Translations under genes and position numbers: made by a program | Notes under the pieces: model-generated | What the model saw: only the letters and a program-made list of their open reading frames with translations | Databases searched by the model: none | What the model was told of the DNA's origin: nothing | In this document: in pieces, positions 31,733 to 45,500 of the stretch | Numbering within the stretch: the stretch's first letter is position 1 | How the letters are laid out: every line of letters starts with the position of its first letter | Source of the DNA: Antrodiella citrinella | Taxonomy: Eukaryota; Basidiomycota; Agaricomycetes; Polyporales; Steccherinaceae | Reading direction: 5' to 3' | Assembly: GCA_004802725.1 (NCBI GenBank) | Contig: SGPM01000005.1 | Location: 186,001-250,000 of the forward strand | Length of the DNA: 64,000 nt

Positions 31733-32320
31733 GATGTCGTACGGAATGAAGCAATAATGTGGCTGTCAAGCCAGGCGCGAGGTAAATTCGAGGATCCTCA
31801 ACGAACGACGTTTATTTTGACCACAACTTTTCACGGTCTGCGTGCCTGCGCTTGAGTTGAATAGGAGCCGTTCCGGTCGAAATGGACGCCGGTTCGCGTA
31901 ACACCGTTTGTGAATCGTTGAAAGCCGGTCTATTGAGGGGGTGTAGAAGAGATGATGCAAGGACGAAAAGGCCAAGAGACAAGTAGCCAAGTCGAGGACT
32001 AATGTCTTTCGTAGGATGGTTGATTGCAGAGGGAACTCCACGTGAAAATCTGTGCGGAAATGAGCTTTCCGATGGGCTGAAACACGACAACGCGTACAGG
32101 AAGAGTATATCGTTGCTGCGACCTTTTGAAAAACGTTTGTGAGGATGAAGACAGCGAGGTTAGAAAGTCGAGACGACCGGATGATCGTGAACGGAGCCTG
32201 AGAGAGAACAGTATCAATTTCAATTTCAATTTTTCTGGAATGTATTATTCAGCTTAGAAAATGTGATAGGCTGTCGACCAATATTATCCTGATTCTCCTC
32301 CTCATTTCATTCATGTATCG
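31733..32320. promoter_or_regulatory. Divergent promoter region of the Mg transporter and Bst1-like genes
   Basis: 588 bp between start codons. It includes three direct copies of CAATTT in TTCAATTTCAATTT (about 32213-32231). No TATA box recognised. Confidence 0.4.
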
Positions 32321-35300
32321 ATGACCCGGGCTCTCTATCTCTTGGTTTTCATCACCCTCCTCTCTCTCGGTGTTCTATATAAATCTAGCGTAGACGTCGT
32401 CGAATCATTGTCGCCGCAAGGATGTCGCATGTCCTACATGTCCCCGTCTTACATCCTACAGACATCGTTTGACCGCAAATGGACCCCCCTCGCAAAGAGG
32501 TACTCACTATATCTCTATCGTGAGGTTGGCTGGGAAACTCATGAAGTGAGCCATATTTGCGTGCAGGTATCTTTGCGCGTTTTGACTGAAGTTCCAGTTG
32601 CATGGCTCACCTGTACTCTTCATTCCCGGAAACGCTGGTTCCTCGCAACAAGCTCGCTCGATAGCTTCTTCAGCGACGCGACAATACTTCGAGCAGCCCG
32701 AACAAGTGGCGTCAGAGTTTGTATCCGCAGAATACAGAGCTCTGGACTTCTTCACCGGTATGTGTGCTCGCCTGAACACCCGCATGTCATGCTCACACGA
32801 CCCACTTAGTCGAATTCAATGAAGACCTTTCCGCATTCCATGGCACGACTTTGGAAACCGAACGAGAATACGCCTCCAGGGCGATCGACTATATTTTGTC
32901 ACTGTACCCCGCCAACACATCTATCCTAATTCTCGGTCATTCTATGGGCGGCGTTGTCGCTACCTCGTTGCTGCCACACCACAACATTGCAGCTATTATC
33001 ACCATGTCGACACCATACACGCTTCCTCCGGCCAGGTTTGACAGACGAATAGAAGGCATTTTCACCCGTAGTTTGCACAGCTTGACTTCGGATCCTACAC
33101 CTATCCTATCGCTGTGCGGAGGAGCCACCGATCTCATGGTACCTTCGGAGTCATGCTACATTCCCAACGCAGATGTGGACTTCGTATCTGCAGGAGGTCC
33201 TTATAGACGAACCATTTTCACCAGCGCGTTAGAGGGCTGTTGGACAGGTGTCGGACATAGAGAGATGGTTTGGTGTCATCAAGTCCGATGGAGGATCGCC
33301 AAAGCCGCAATACATCTTGCCAAATCAACAACAGTGGAAAGTAGGGCCTCTGTCTTGGATTATTGGCTACGAGATGGCCATCTTCTTCCGCCATACTTGC
33401 CTGTAGGACAAGAGACGCATCATTCGGGACCATACGACCCACAACCCGAAGGTCAGAACCTGATCTTGAAGCATCCACAGGACGGGACGTTTTTCTTCCC
33501 TATACCCCAGAAGAGGTATAAATTTGTTGTGTACCTTCTCCAGGGCATGATCACACCTGTTTCGCCTCAGCATCGACTACCGTTGAGGGTGAAAGTAGAG
33601 AGTTGTAGTGGTGGTTTGGATGAGTGCAAGATACTCGACCCCACAACCCTCAAGCTTCTACCGAATCCTGTACCAGGACGACCATTTCCCGTCCCCCAGG
33701 CAGGCGCTGACGAGAGCGAAGGTGTTGTGATGTTTGAGAATGATTTATCAGACGAAGTGGGGTCCCTCAGCATCAGCGTATCCGGTGCGGACGGTCGCGG
33801 TTGGGTGGTCGCCGGGTATGTGCAACTTGAGGACATCGTAGATAATTCTTCTGCTTTTGGTAAGTATATATTTCGACTTTTCCTGGCAGGACTTACGAAT
33901 GTCTGTATAGCACCTTTCTGGTCGACTGTATCAGTCAAATTGCCACCGCATCGGATCCAATCCACGGTCTACCTCCCACACTTGCTCTCCAACGCTCTTG
34001 TTGTGTACCAGGTCACCCCGCACGTAGCCTCCGAATGCCCAAGTGCAGGCATAATTTTGCAGCCACTTTTGGAGCACGTATCTCACTCGTCAGAGTCACA
34101 TTACTTCCCTCTCAATATAGGCGCAAAGTCACCAATCCTCTTGCACACACATGCATCAGCGCCATACATTCTTCGTGGTAGCGGTCGTGGACTCAACCTC
34201 ACCATTCACTCTTCCGGTGAATGCACGGTGGACAGGTTAAATTTCAAGGTGGATTGGTGGGGAACGGTTGGGAGATGGGGCATACGGTATTGGTCGGCCC
34301 TTGGAAGTTGGGCAGTCGGTGTCGTGAGTCTTATGGTGTGGTTGGGCTGGGGATCCCCTGACACAAGTAAGTTCTCTGCATTGATCACAAGTCTGCTAAT
34401 CTCAATGATTGTTTGAAGCTGGCGTTGCATCTGTACACTATTCGTTGTCGACCTTCTCGAGGAAACTGCGGGTGTTGCTCCCAGTATGCCTCATTCTCTC
34501 CTTTCTACCACTCCCTGTCGATTGGTGGTTAGGCAATGGGGGGGAACCTCTCTTTGCGCTCATCGCACCGATGCTGATTCTCATCGTAACGGGACTTGTG
34601 TCTTTGTCCTGGACTATTTTGTTAGCGATAATGTGGCCGCTGAGCACATTCGTTAAGCTCACCGGCACCGGGTACGTCCTCTTCACTCGCGCGTGCATCC
34701 TCAGTATTGACACCGTTGTCGATAGGTCGGCTATAATGACACCAACCATATACAGCAAAAGGAACACTGTTGCGTCTCTTGCATTTATTTTCCTCTTTAT
34801 TTTCCTCTTGGTTCCGTGGCAAGTCGCCTTCCTGGGTTGCTGGATGTTCCAGCTCTTCACCTGCGCCGCGACCCGCTCCCGTCTGTCCCGCAGCAGTGCT
34901 TCTGCATCTTACCCCATAACACCTACAACCCCAGAACTCCTAAACAGCGCGTCCGATCCACATTTTGATGCACACTCGCCGACCGAGTCGGAGAGGTTCT
35001 TGCATGCACCCACCAGCTCACGGTTTCCCGGTCGTCCCACCGGTATTGACGAATCTTTACAAAATGCAAACGAGCACCTGCTGTTGCTCATGACATGGCT
35101 CCTGCCGCTCTCAGCTCCTGTCCTTGCGGTGTGGGTACGCACGTTGATGACGGCGGGGTATACGACTCCGTTCGATGGCGATCACAATGTATTGTACGTC
35201 GCGCCGTTCTTGGTACTCGTTGAGGTTGGGACGGGGATAGGCGGGTTCATGGTCTCCAGGTACGGTTGTCACTGCTTGGGCTCTTATTCAAGATCTGTTG

Positions 35301-35494
35301 CTGACCTTTCTCTTCGTAATTCTAGGACCAAGGGTCATGGTAGACTATCAGTCATCCCTCGATACTTGTTCCTCGTCTTGGCTGGAGCTGCGATGGTGTT
35401 CGGACCCAGATATACGTATGTCGTGTTTGACAGCGCGAGTGCGGTGATGGGGGTGACTGTCTTCATCAATGCTGGGAGGTATTTTAGAATGTAA
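32321..35494 (+). CDS. BST1: GPI inositol-deacylase, PGAP1/Bst1 family
   Basis: Six exons (32321-32545, 32598-32757, 32810-33859, 33911-34366, 34419-35259, 35326-35494) encode 966 residues. The protein has an N-terminal signal anchor, the PGAP1 motif GCRMSYMSPSY, the substrate-site region VLFIPGNAGS, and the lipase nucleophile elbow GHSMGG. A luminal domain follows, then several C-terminal TM helices from about residue 630. It should remove the inositol-linked acyl chain from newly made GPI anchors in the ER, which is needed for export and quality control of GPI proteins. The acceptor of intron 1 may be at 32591 or 32597; both keep frame and differ by two residues. The length fits the family. 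Confidence 0.93.
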
Positions 35495-36019
35495 TGTCAT
35501 TCTGTCATTCTGCTCAGGATGTTGAATTGCCACGACGGCGAGAAACCCGGCGCTTACACCTTCAAGAACAGCGCGACACAGTAAATTTGAGACTGTCAAG
35601 TCAACTGTCGTTATTTTGAGAGCTGGTCGCAGCTGATACCATTGCCAAGCAGTGTAACTTGCATGAACCTGTGTTCTATGCTATCTCTGTTCGTAAGAGT
35701 GTTGATGCAGTGTGTGATGGACTGAGACGAGGACCCGACGCGTTTCAACCCGAACACCGACGACGAGATACCGCCGACCTCGACCGTCAGACACTGCTAT
35801 ACCCACCACTGGCATGAACAGCCTCTAACCCTTCATACCCTGGTTTGTTCGAGTGTACGCTACCACGGAACAATTGTTTTTGGAACGCCCACTCCATTCC
35901 AATCAACCAGGTTCCCCTTCCTCCTCGCACATCCATACGCAGCAGGCTGCTGTTGGATCATACCTACTGTACACAGTGAACGTTACCATTAGCGATACCA
36001 TCCTACATCCTATACCAAC
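35495..36019. other. Intergenic region, no gene seen
   Basis: 525 bp between tandem genes; presumably the Bst1-like 3' UTR and the promoter of the Uds1-domain gene. Confidence 0.45.
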
Positions 36020-39000
36020 ATGAACGGTGTCAGACGGTTCCTTGGCGGAACCAGCACACCCACTACACCCTCTTCGGCAACTCTCCCACCAGAACCATCA
36101 ACACCCCCAGCGACCGCCCCGCTCTTCATTCAGAACAAAGGCCCTTCTTGGCCACCATCAGCTTCGCCCTCAACGTCAGACACCCAATCTCCACCACAAA
36201 CGCCTGCAGAGAGCCCGAAAACGTCGACCGCAGCGCTGTTCTTCCGCCGAGACAAGGCGCGTCAGCTGCCCACGTCCCACTCTTCGGACGACGAACACAA
36301 TGGCTTGAACGGACGTAACTCGACACACTCGTCCCAGTTCGGCTCTCCTCGAAACTCGGCAGGCTCGCCTACACGCCAACACTCGTCGCCTGTCGCAGGC
36401 CCCTCGTCCCCGCGCGCCCCGCTTCCCCACCGCGTCTCGCAACTAGCTAGGAAACCCGTCCCCGACCGCTCGAATAGCGTAGGGTCAGAGTGGAAGAGAT
36501 CGTCGGGTATGATGGGGAGTGTGAGAGATGACCTGCTCATGAGTCTGCTGGCGAGCGAGGCGATCGTAGACAGTCGCGGGTATGAGATCTTGAATTCGGA
36601 GGAAGTCGAGGAGCTCAAGAAGGTGCGTGCAACTCGGTTACAACACTATGGTCGTCACTTCATGAGAGTGTTTATTTACATTTGCGTTTTTTGTGATATT
36701 GCTAGGAACACCAAGTGCTGCAATCGCGGTTGGGCGCGATAACCAAAAAGCTCACACTCGAGACCCGAATCCGAGACGCCGCGCTGTCGCTGAGCAAAGC
36801 GAATGCCTCGTACAAAGGTGTCAACAAACAAAGCTCCGAGCAGCTCGACACGGCCAACCGCAAAGTGGACACGGCGCAGAAGGAGGTCTGGCGGATCTCG
36901 GAGCGGGTGAACGAGGTCCAGAGGAAGCTATTGGAACATCGCGCAAGCGTTCTCAGCTACTCTGTACGGAGTCTCGAGAAGAAGTCGGCGCCGCCGGAGA
37001 GCGATGGCGACTCTAGCAACATTACGTCGGGGTATAGCTCGCCTAGTCGAAGCACGATGAGTCCGACGCCGTCGAGTATGACCAGTGTTCTGTCGTCACC
37101 CCTCAAGGGCAAATTTGACGGCGCACATTTCTTCGCGGGTCATTCGGACGCGGTCGTTCCAAGATTACCGGGTTCAGCACCACCGGGACCCTCCCCACAA
37201 GTGATCGCGGAACTGGAGGAGAAGTTGAAGGCAGCAGAGGCAGCAGTACTGGCGGTGACTGCCCAGCGGGGAGAGTTGAGTCGGGAGGTGTCCATGTTGC
37301 ATCTGGAGAAGGAGCAGATAGAAACGACGTTATCTATGGAGGTGCAAGCAGCGGAGGACACCATTCAGGCGTTAGAGAGAGAGGCAGAGAGGATGGGGAG
37401 TATGGATGTGCAGGTGAAGGCATTCGAGGAGGAGCGGGAGGTGTGGATGAGGGACCGGATTGAGCTGCAGGAGAGACGGCAGCAGGTGGACAGTCTGGAG
37501 CGGAGGCTAGAGGTGCTTGAGGAGAGCAGTGCATTGGCGGTGGGCGTCGAGGCGAGGATGGTGGCTGAGAGGGAGCAGCATCTAAGGGAGCTACAGGAGA
37601 GAGACCAGGAGATGGACGAGGCAAAGATGATGTGGGAGGCAGATAAAACATCATGGGAGATCGAGAGAGATACTATGGAACAAGACATGCGTATGCTGCA
37701 GTCAAGGTTGCAAGAAGCTGCATCAGGAGGAGGAGAGAGCAAGGCTCAGCTGGACGCCTGCTTCGACGCTCTCCGCGACCTTGTTCAAGCGCATGGTGTC
37801 CTGCTGGTATCCCGGGAAGGGACTCTGCCTGCCTTGGTCTCCTCAATAGGAGCTCATTTGAACGGGTTGAACGACAAGTTTCAAGCCGGTATCAGGGCGC
37901 AAGAGGAGTGGGCAGTTATTCGAGCTAAGCTGGAGGAGGACGTTCGTACTGGCCTCGATAAGCGGGAAGCGTTGTTCACTGAAGTCGAGCAAGCACGTAA
38001 AGAGCGCGACGAGGCCAAGGTGGAAGTTCGCAATCTCCAGGCCGATCTTCAGGTATGTGACAGTCCTTTATATCGCTCGCCGGGTCTCACAATCATTATA
38101 TCAGGCCGCATCTTTGGTTGCTGCGGCTTCGACGGTACCTGCTGGACCAACTGTCGAGTACACGGGCGATGTTGCATCTTTCGTTGCCGTTCTCAGACCT
38201 CTATGGGCCATTCTGCCATCCCCTGAAGCTCGGGCAGGCAAAATGGGTACTCGGTTCCGTACAGGATCTCCCACCAGCAGCCCCGTTACTTCCAAACCTG
38301 GCAGCTCACTGTCCGAAATGGACGTCCGCTCTCTCAAGACGTTGTACGATCCCAAAGGCGTCCCGTCACCTACACTATCTGGCTCCATGGGTGGCTCGTC
38401 CTTCACCGTCGAGTCGTTCGCGGAACGTGTGCAAGCCCTCATTTCCGACGACCGCGCTCTTATCGAGAGGCTCATCCGGTTCGCTCAGGCCCATGACTTG
38501 CTGAAGAAGAATGCAGAGCGGGCACAGAAGCTTGCGCAGGATAGCAACGGTGCCCTCGAAACGTACCAGAAGCAGGTCAAGATGCTTGAGGACCGAAACC
38601 GCACTTTCGTGTCCAAACAGACAGCACTGTAAGTCTTCCGTTTGCCAATTTATTAAATGTAACTCAACGCGAGTTTCAATAGGCAAGACGAGGTACACTA
38701 TCTGCAAGATACTGTGGACCGTCTTTCGGCTGAGAAGATGGAGATTGAAACGCAAGCAGCTCACCAAGCAGAGACTTGCGCTCAGCTCACGGACGCGAAC
38801 AACACACTCAGCGCTCGCGCGTTGACCTTAGCTCAGGATGCTGCATCTTCCACGGACCACATCCGCCGACAGCTTGAAGGGCAGCTGGCCGAGGCGAATG
38901 CTTCTCTCCAAAAGGCCAAGGCTGAGATTGAGTCTGTCCGACAAGCACAACAGACGACCCAGATGGCCATGATGGAGGAGTTGAACTCGATCCAGACTGA

Positions 39001-39040
39001 GAACGACAACCTTCGTGGTCAACTACGGGCTAAGAAGTAA
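36020..39040 (+). CDS. Up-regulated-during-septation (Uds1)-domain coiled-coil protein
   Basis: Four exons (36020-36622, 36706-38052, 38105-38628, 38683-39040) encode 943 residues. The N-terminal ~180 residues are Ser/Pro/Thr-rich and disordered. A segment matching the Uds1 domain follows (about 180-310, LLMSLLASEAIVDSRGYEIL and onward). Then come long coiled coils (about 370-580 and 760-940) rich in Glu, Gln and Arg, separated by a Ser-rich linker. Uds1-domain proteins are fungal and linked to septation and cell polarity. A cytoskeletal scaffold role at septa or hyphal tips is a reasonable inference, not shown by the sequence. No catalytic motif is present. The frame is continuous and the exon joins are unambiguous. 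Confidence 0.85.
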
Positions 39041-39566
39041 AGCTGAGGCAGGATTCTATCTTATTTCAATATAACCTGTATCTCAGAAAGAATCACCGAT
39101 TCTTTGTTTATTTCCCCCTGCACAGTTACTATAGCCTATTCATTCGTTCCTTTCCTTTCGTTTTCCCAACCTCTTTTCCTTCACTTGCAGTTTCAAATCG
39201 TACATCTTTGGTTGATTCTTGGTTGGCTCATTTGTGTGTCCGCTGCTATCCCTACACATACCCAGTCACTATTTACCCCGTCCTTGCATCGACAGTCTGT
39301 GTATTTGTACCCGCAATCGATGTGACATTCGCACTCTGTACTGTCCGTTTTTGCGAGATCGTCGACTCGGAGGCTTGTGAAAGAAAGATTTGCCGCCCCG
39401 CCGAGAAGGGACGTAACGTAACTGGCCTCCTCCGGTATACTCCTGCACTCATCTCCCTCTCCTCCATCGCCATGTCTCTCGGACTCTGTCAAATACGCTG
39501 CTAGTCAGCCGAAACTCTTTGCAAACATATCCCGTACATGCTGCAGTCGTTGCTAGCTACCTCCAG
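39041..39566. other. Intergenic region, no gene seen
   Basis: 526 bp, pyrimidine-rich, between tandem genes; short frames only. Confidence 0.45.
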
Positions 39567-41845
39567 ATGTCATTTTCGTTCGAATGGCCTCGTTTCTCCG
39601 ACCAGTTCCATGCCGACGCCATACAGATGCTCGACTCCGCCCTCAACAAGGGCAATAAACCTCCCGTTATAGCTGATAGGATTGAAGTGGTGGAGCTGGA
39701 GATGGGCACCCAGGTAGGTCGTAGAGAGTCCTTGAAAGAAACGCGTCTCACCGAAAATTATGTGCGGTACGGCATCAGCCTCCTGAACTCGAGATACGGG
39801 ATATCGGGGAGCTCACGATGGACCAGTTTCGAGGCATCTTTCGCTTGACGTATTCTGGGGATGCACATATCGTCTTGAGTACGAAGGTCCAGGTGCGTCC
39901 GTCGCGTTGTTTCGTCGTGTGAGCGGTGCTGAACGTTCATTAGGCGAATCCGCTGAACCACAAATCAACGGAAATCCATAATCTCATGGGTACGTCCCGT
40001 GGTATGCTGGCAGCCAAGGATCCCCTCGTAGTCCCCATGCTGCTCCGGCTTTCTCATTTCAAGCTCGACTCCTACATTGTCCTCGTTGTTTCCAAGCAGA
40101 AAGGCATCACACTGGTTTTCAAGACGGACCCACTCCAGAACGTTGATATTAACAGCACGTTTGACTCCATCGCTGTCATCCAGAAGTTCATTCAGAAGGA
40201 GATTGAGGGGCAGTTGCGACAGATGTTCAGGGAGGACCTTCCGGGTATCATCCACCGTCTCAGCCAGCAATGGGTCAAGGCTAAAGTGGAAGCTCCATAT
40301 TTGAACAAACGACCCCCTCCAGTAGATCACCTGCGGTCACTAGAGACGGCCTCAGCTCCAGACATGTCTTATCGCCTTCCACCACGGCCATATTCCGCGG
40401 GCTTGTACCCTCAGCTCGTGCGGGCACAGACGGGTTCAGTCTTTGGATCAGCGCGACCACGTACTGCTTCTGTATACTCTGCATCCAGTGCGGGTCGGAG
40501 ACCTCCTCCCTCCTCTGTATCGACAGGTGCTCACACCCCTGAACACTCACCTCCCAATCTAGAGGGTCCCACATCCTTCCCTCACATTGAGCAGTTCGAC
40601 CCGACATATGGCCTCCGACCTGACCGTATCCCGAGCAAGAGCGTATTCAGTTCCTTTCGGAGCCTTTTCACGCCGAATAAAGGTCTTGCCGATCTTGCGG
40701 AAGAACCTAGTGATATCGACGACGAAGACCTGGGGATGTACGATGGCTCGAATTGGGACGATCTGCTTTCGGAATCGCATTACGCTACCACCGCACCACC
40801 ACCTTCCGAATCTGATATAGATGACGACGTGGTTGAGTACGAGAGCATCCCAGCTGTCGGAGGCGGCTCTATCACGCGCCCCAGAGTCATCCATACACAG
40901 TCCCAGGTGCATCCTGATGCGGACGACTCACCGATAGCGGGTCCATCACGACGACCAGCACCACCGCGACTGTCTGGGCTGTCTCGCTCATATGACACCA
41001 TGTCTGCATGGACTTCCCAGGTTCCACACACCGCTGCATCAGAACGGCCACCATCGTACAATCCATATTTCGCTGGTGCCACACCCATGTATGGTCGTCC
41101 CATGTCCGCCGTCGAATCCTATCAAAGAACTGCTTACAACATATCATCACCACCTCATATGCCACCATTGGACCACTCTGGCCTACGGCGAGGTGATAGT
41201 CCCTCTAGCATCCGTACCCAACCATCTCGCTCTACCGATAACACACAATCCATACCGACACCTCCACACGGAGACGATTCTGATTCCGACGCAGGGATCA
41301 GAATTTCACGACAACGACGTTCTTCGTTCTCTTCGTTCCACACCATGGACAAATTCTACACTGGCTCTCCTCCTGATAGTCACGCGCACATGTCTGGGGA
41401 CCATGACCCCAAAATTGTTCTTAAGCCCGCGTTGAACAATTCAATTTCCAAGTTGTCAACGCTCAGCCATTCCAACCATACACTATCCCCGTACACGCGC
41501 ACACTGGAGCATTTCACCGTTCGTAGTGTCCCACCTCGCGAGTCGCATTCTTCGGGTTCTGCTAGCCTTGCAGAGCGACCGCCGGTCAAGGCGAAACGGA
41601 AGCGGACTTATAGGGTCGGTAGGAAGTCGTCCAGTCAACAATCAGATCCTGAGGCGGAGAAGAGGCCGCATCGTTCTGCCAGCGTGGCCGCTGAACCTGC
41701 GTCTCCGGTTCCTCCTATGTCGGATTTCGACGCGTCTGAGTTGGACAGATATTTCCGCGCACGAGACGACCTCGTTCCCCGGTATCCTGATTTGCATCCC
41801 TCTCACGTTCGGAGACGATTCCCCTCGTATCAGTCTCAGGCTTGA
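39567..41845 (+). CDS. MDM34: Mitochondrial distribution and morphology protein Mdm34 (ERMES subunit)
   Basis: Three exons (39567-39713, 39779-39892, 39944-41845) encode 720 residues. The protein starts MSFSFEWPRF, the conserved Mdm34 N-terminus, and residues 1 to about 210 form the SMP lipid-binding domain (ELTMDQFRGIFRLTYSGDA, then LDSYIVLVVSKQKG and DLPGIIHRLS). Mdm34 sits in the mitochondrial outer membrane and joins Mmm1, Mdm12 and Mdm10 in the ER-mitochondria encounter structure, which moves phospholipids between the two membranes. The remaining ~500 residues are Ser/Pro-rich and disordered, with acidic and basic patches, and are longer than in yeast but usual in basidiomycetes. There is no predicted TM helix, as in the family. 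Confidence 0.95.
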
Positions 41846-42559
41846 GTTGCTCAGTTTATGTTTTTCAAATGTATTCGTTTTCAATCCCTCCATCATGCAG
41901 TTTCTTTCCCTTGCATCGTTTGTCGCATTCTATACACTATGAACTTGTCTCGCATACACAGGTTGAACACTGCTTCTGAGTAATTTGTACGTTGGGATTT
42001 GCATTAGACTATTGGGCTGTTTCTTTACTAGCTACGCATACGCATTTATGACCATGACGACTCAAATGACGTGCAAATTGGGCAACCTACTCGGGGCCGA
42101 TGGCAAACATTCATCAACAGGTATGTATCTTCCTTTTGACTCCAACTTGAAGTTCAATTGCATCATCACAGACATCGGTGTATGGAACTTACGATGGTCC
42201 GGAGATGATCAAGGAAGTGCACCGCACGGCCTCTGCTGTCTCAAAGGTCCACATCTTTCAAACACGAAGGATACAAGTTTTACAACACAGAACGTCCGTC
42301 CAGAATACATGTGTGTGTGATACAATCAAAAAGACCCTGTACTTCTCGACATCTACCCAAACGTAGTCCATGAGGAAAGCATTTACTTACATCACTCTTT
42401 CGGAGTCTTTCCTCTCCTCTCTTCTCCTCTCCAGACTGGTCTTGTCATCGTTGCGTAAAATTATGGCTACAAGCGACGGTTGTCGGAGTCGTATCTTGAT
42501 CTTCATTTCGTCATTTCTTGAAGCTTTGAAGCTTTGAATTCTTATCGAGCGAGCGTACG
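41846..42559. other. Convergent 3' intergenic region
   Basis: 714 bp between the Mdm34 and Virilizer-like stops. A 111-codon plus frame at about 41985-42320 has no family resemblance and is not called. Confidence 0.45.
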
Positions 42560-45500
42560 TCACTTCATGGGTTGATATGGCGACATCGGCTGCGCATGCA
42601 TTCCAAACACCATCGGGTTTGGCGGCAGCGACACCGACAGCGGCATTGGCAGAGGCAGCGACGATGCCATACTGATCACAGGCGACCCTAGGCCACCAGG
42701 CAAAGCGGATACATTGGTGGGCGGCGAGCTCTCGAAGTCCTATAAAAACGATAATAATTCACAGGAAGGGGTGGAGGAAAAAAAACAATATATTAGCACT
42801 CATTCCATGACGAGAGCAATAAAAAGTGAGACGTGTGCGTGTGGATATAGACAGTGCGGAGGTATGGGAAAGCACAAAGAAGGGGTAAGTAGAGGGGTAT
42901 GAATGGAATAAGTGTGGTATGGTGGAGGGAATTTAGGGGGAATCAGCAATGCTACCTACGTCCACATGCATGCTGGGGAGCCTGCTTGTGTTCTGTCGTG
43001 CCGAGGGTATCTGACGCAATTGTCGGAAATCGTTCTTCGTGTAGGTCTTTGTGAGACCGGTGGTGAAGGCGGTCGGGGAGCGGATGAGCGCTGTCGGAGG
43101 GGAGATGGTGACCAAGCTGAGGACATCTTGATTGAGGGCCTTGCGAGGAGGTGTGGACGGTAAAGGGATCTCGATGGGGCGGACTAGGTCTTCTACTTCG
43201 TGGAAAGGTAGCTCGATGGTTTCGGGTAAAATGAGCGGACCTGCGGATGGGCTGATCTCGTCGATGAGGATCAGGCTGGCTCGTGATGCGTCCAAGTCTG
43301 CGCGGGCAACAGGGTCGAGGTTGTCTTGAATGCTATCGCACACAGTGTCAAAGGCCTCCGAGGTGACCCCTCGTAGCACAGGTGTACTGTCTTTGTGTTG
43401 CAAGGTCGTGGTCACGAACCAAGTCAACAGCTGCGTCAGCTCGTTGCCAACTTCGTCATTTCGACGTGCCGAATTTGTTTCGAGCGTGGCGAAAATTGCA
43501 CCGAGGTCAGAACCCAATCTGTCGGCATCCAGGTTCGGGGGTGGAACGGAGGCTATGATCTCTCGGCATGCCTTGATCAAGACGTGAAGTTCGGATGACG
43601 GAGTATGGACGTTCTTGCAGCCTTGCAGAAGTATCAACGACAGTGGATAGAACAGCTCGGGATTCATGGAACTAATGTCCTGACAGAGTATCTTCGCAAT
43701 CGTCGTGAGCTGTAGTGATTGTACATCTTGCTCGAGTAGTGACCATAGGCACTGTGCGAACGTATGAACGGCATCCTCGTCCGTGGTGATCCAAGTAGTC
43801 AGCCAGTGGGCAGCAGTCGACGAGCCACCCATGAGATCCAAGAGGAACCGCAGGGACAGCGACAGTTGATACTGCCTGAAAATCCGACGTTTCCTATCAG
43901 CTTGGGTGTTGTCGTTGGTAGTGAGCGCCTGTAAAGCCTCAAACATCTCCTTCAGCTCTTCCTGCAGCATCCAATCTCCAATCCCAACGACACCACCATC
44001 CAGTTCCACAAGCCGCCGGACAAAGTGCGCTTTGCTCTCAACGTCTAAAACTTGAGAGAACGACCACAGCGGCCGAAGCACGTTCGGAATGACGTGTTGC
44101 ACCCACGCCGCAACGTGCGCGTCCTCAGAGTCGGGCATCGGCAACAAGAACTCTATGAGGCAGAATACTTGGAGGATGTGATGCGCAGGATCCCGTTTCT
44201 CGTAATGCAGCCCGTGTTCCAGCAGCGTCTGCAGCACAACGTGCGCACCGAGCCTGCTACCCTCTGGAGACGCCGAAGTGTCCGCTAGGCTACGCACGAG
44301 GTCGAGGCAGGACTGTCTTGTTTCTTGAGCAGCAGCGCACGTGGGACTGGATTGGGAGTACAGCATGTCTGCTGCGTCTGTGCAGACGAACAAGTTCGAT
44401 GTTCCGATGACGAGAGCGCGGAACGCGCGTCCTACGAGAGGATATGTCGGGATGACGCGGAGGATGAGTCTGAGCAGTTCGTCTAACGCCTGGAAGAGAT
44501 GCGTCACAAGACTTGGGTTGGAAAGTGGGGGCGGGTGGACTGTGAAGTACCCTCCAACTTCTTCGACGATAGCTAGGAACATGCTGACAAGACACGTCAA
44601 GAGACTACGACTCCCTTCTCTCCAGAAAGCTTGTACAACTTCATACTCATGGTCCTCGTCCAGTTCGGATGCGATCACGACTAAGGCGACTCGTAGCGAA
44701 AGCAAACTCTCCGGTGTAAGTTGCTCGGGAGTATGGACCAACTCGTTGACAGCGCCCTCCAAACCGTCGTCTGCCATCAATGCAGCCTCCCGTAGATTGG
44801 ACCGTGTTTGAGCCGTGATGAACGAATGCGGAGGCTGGAGGTTCAAAATGCACTTGATGAGCTCCGGTCGCACGATGGCCTGCGGATTCTCCGCAAGGTT
44901 GATGAGAACGTGTTCCGCATCGAGTCCACCCTTAGAAGGGACATCGTCATCTAGCATGCAGCTCAAACGAAAAATCATTTGGCGCAGCATCAATAAATGG
45001 TTCAGAATCTTCCGAAATATTAGAACTTCACTCAAATATGAATGTCAATAGATGGCGTACCTCTCTATACCCGTCGATGTTTTGCCACAGACGAAGGATC
45101 CCAAGCACCCGCTCTCGACATTGAGGTTCAGGCAAACTATCAGCCCAAGCGTACACAGCAAGAGTACAAGACACTCCGATGAAGGCTCTGACGAAGGCTA
45201 CAAAGTCGTCGTGCCGTGTAGCAGGTTTGATCCTTTTCAATAGCAAGGGAGGGTACTGAGATGAAGCGGGCGTCGGTTGATTCTCACAGAGCTTCGTAAC
45301 AAGGTCCTGGTGAGTGATCATCGAAGCAAGCCACACGCCGAAAGATGCTTCCTGGGAGCTCATGTCCGCCAGTGCCGCTGCTGCTTCTGGGAAATCTCCT
45401 TGAGTATTAGAAAGTGCATCTTCTAGGACCAGCCACCTTGTTATTCGAGATGTGAGCTGCTGAGCTGCTGTCCGAGTTTCCCGAGTCGCGCCACTATCTG

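Noticed and set aside
42933..42959. Stop codon at 42933 as the end of the Virilizer-like protein
   Set aside because: A GTAGGT donor at 42959 and a TATAG acceptor at 42740 join in frame to a 60-codon, Pro/Met-rich exon ending at 42560, which is the more coherent end.
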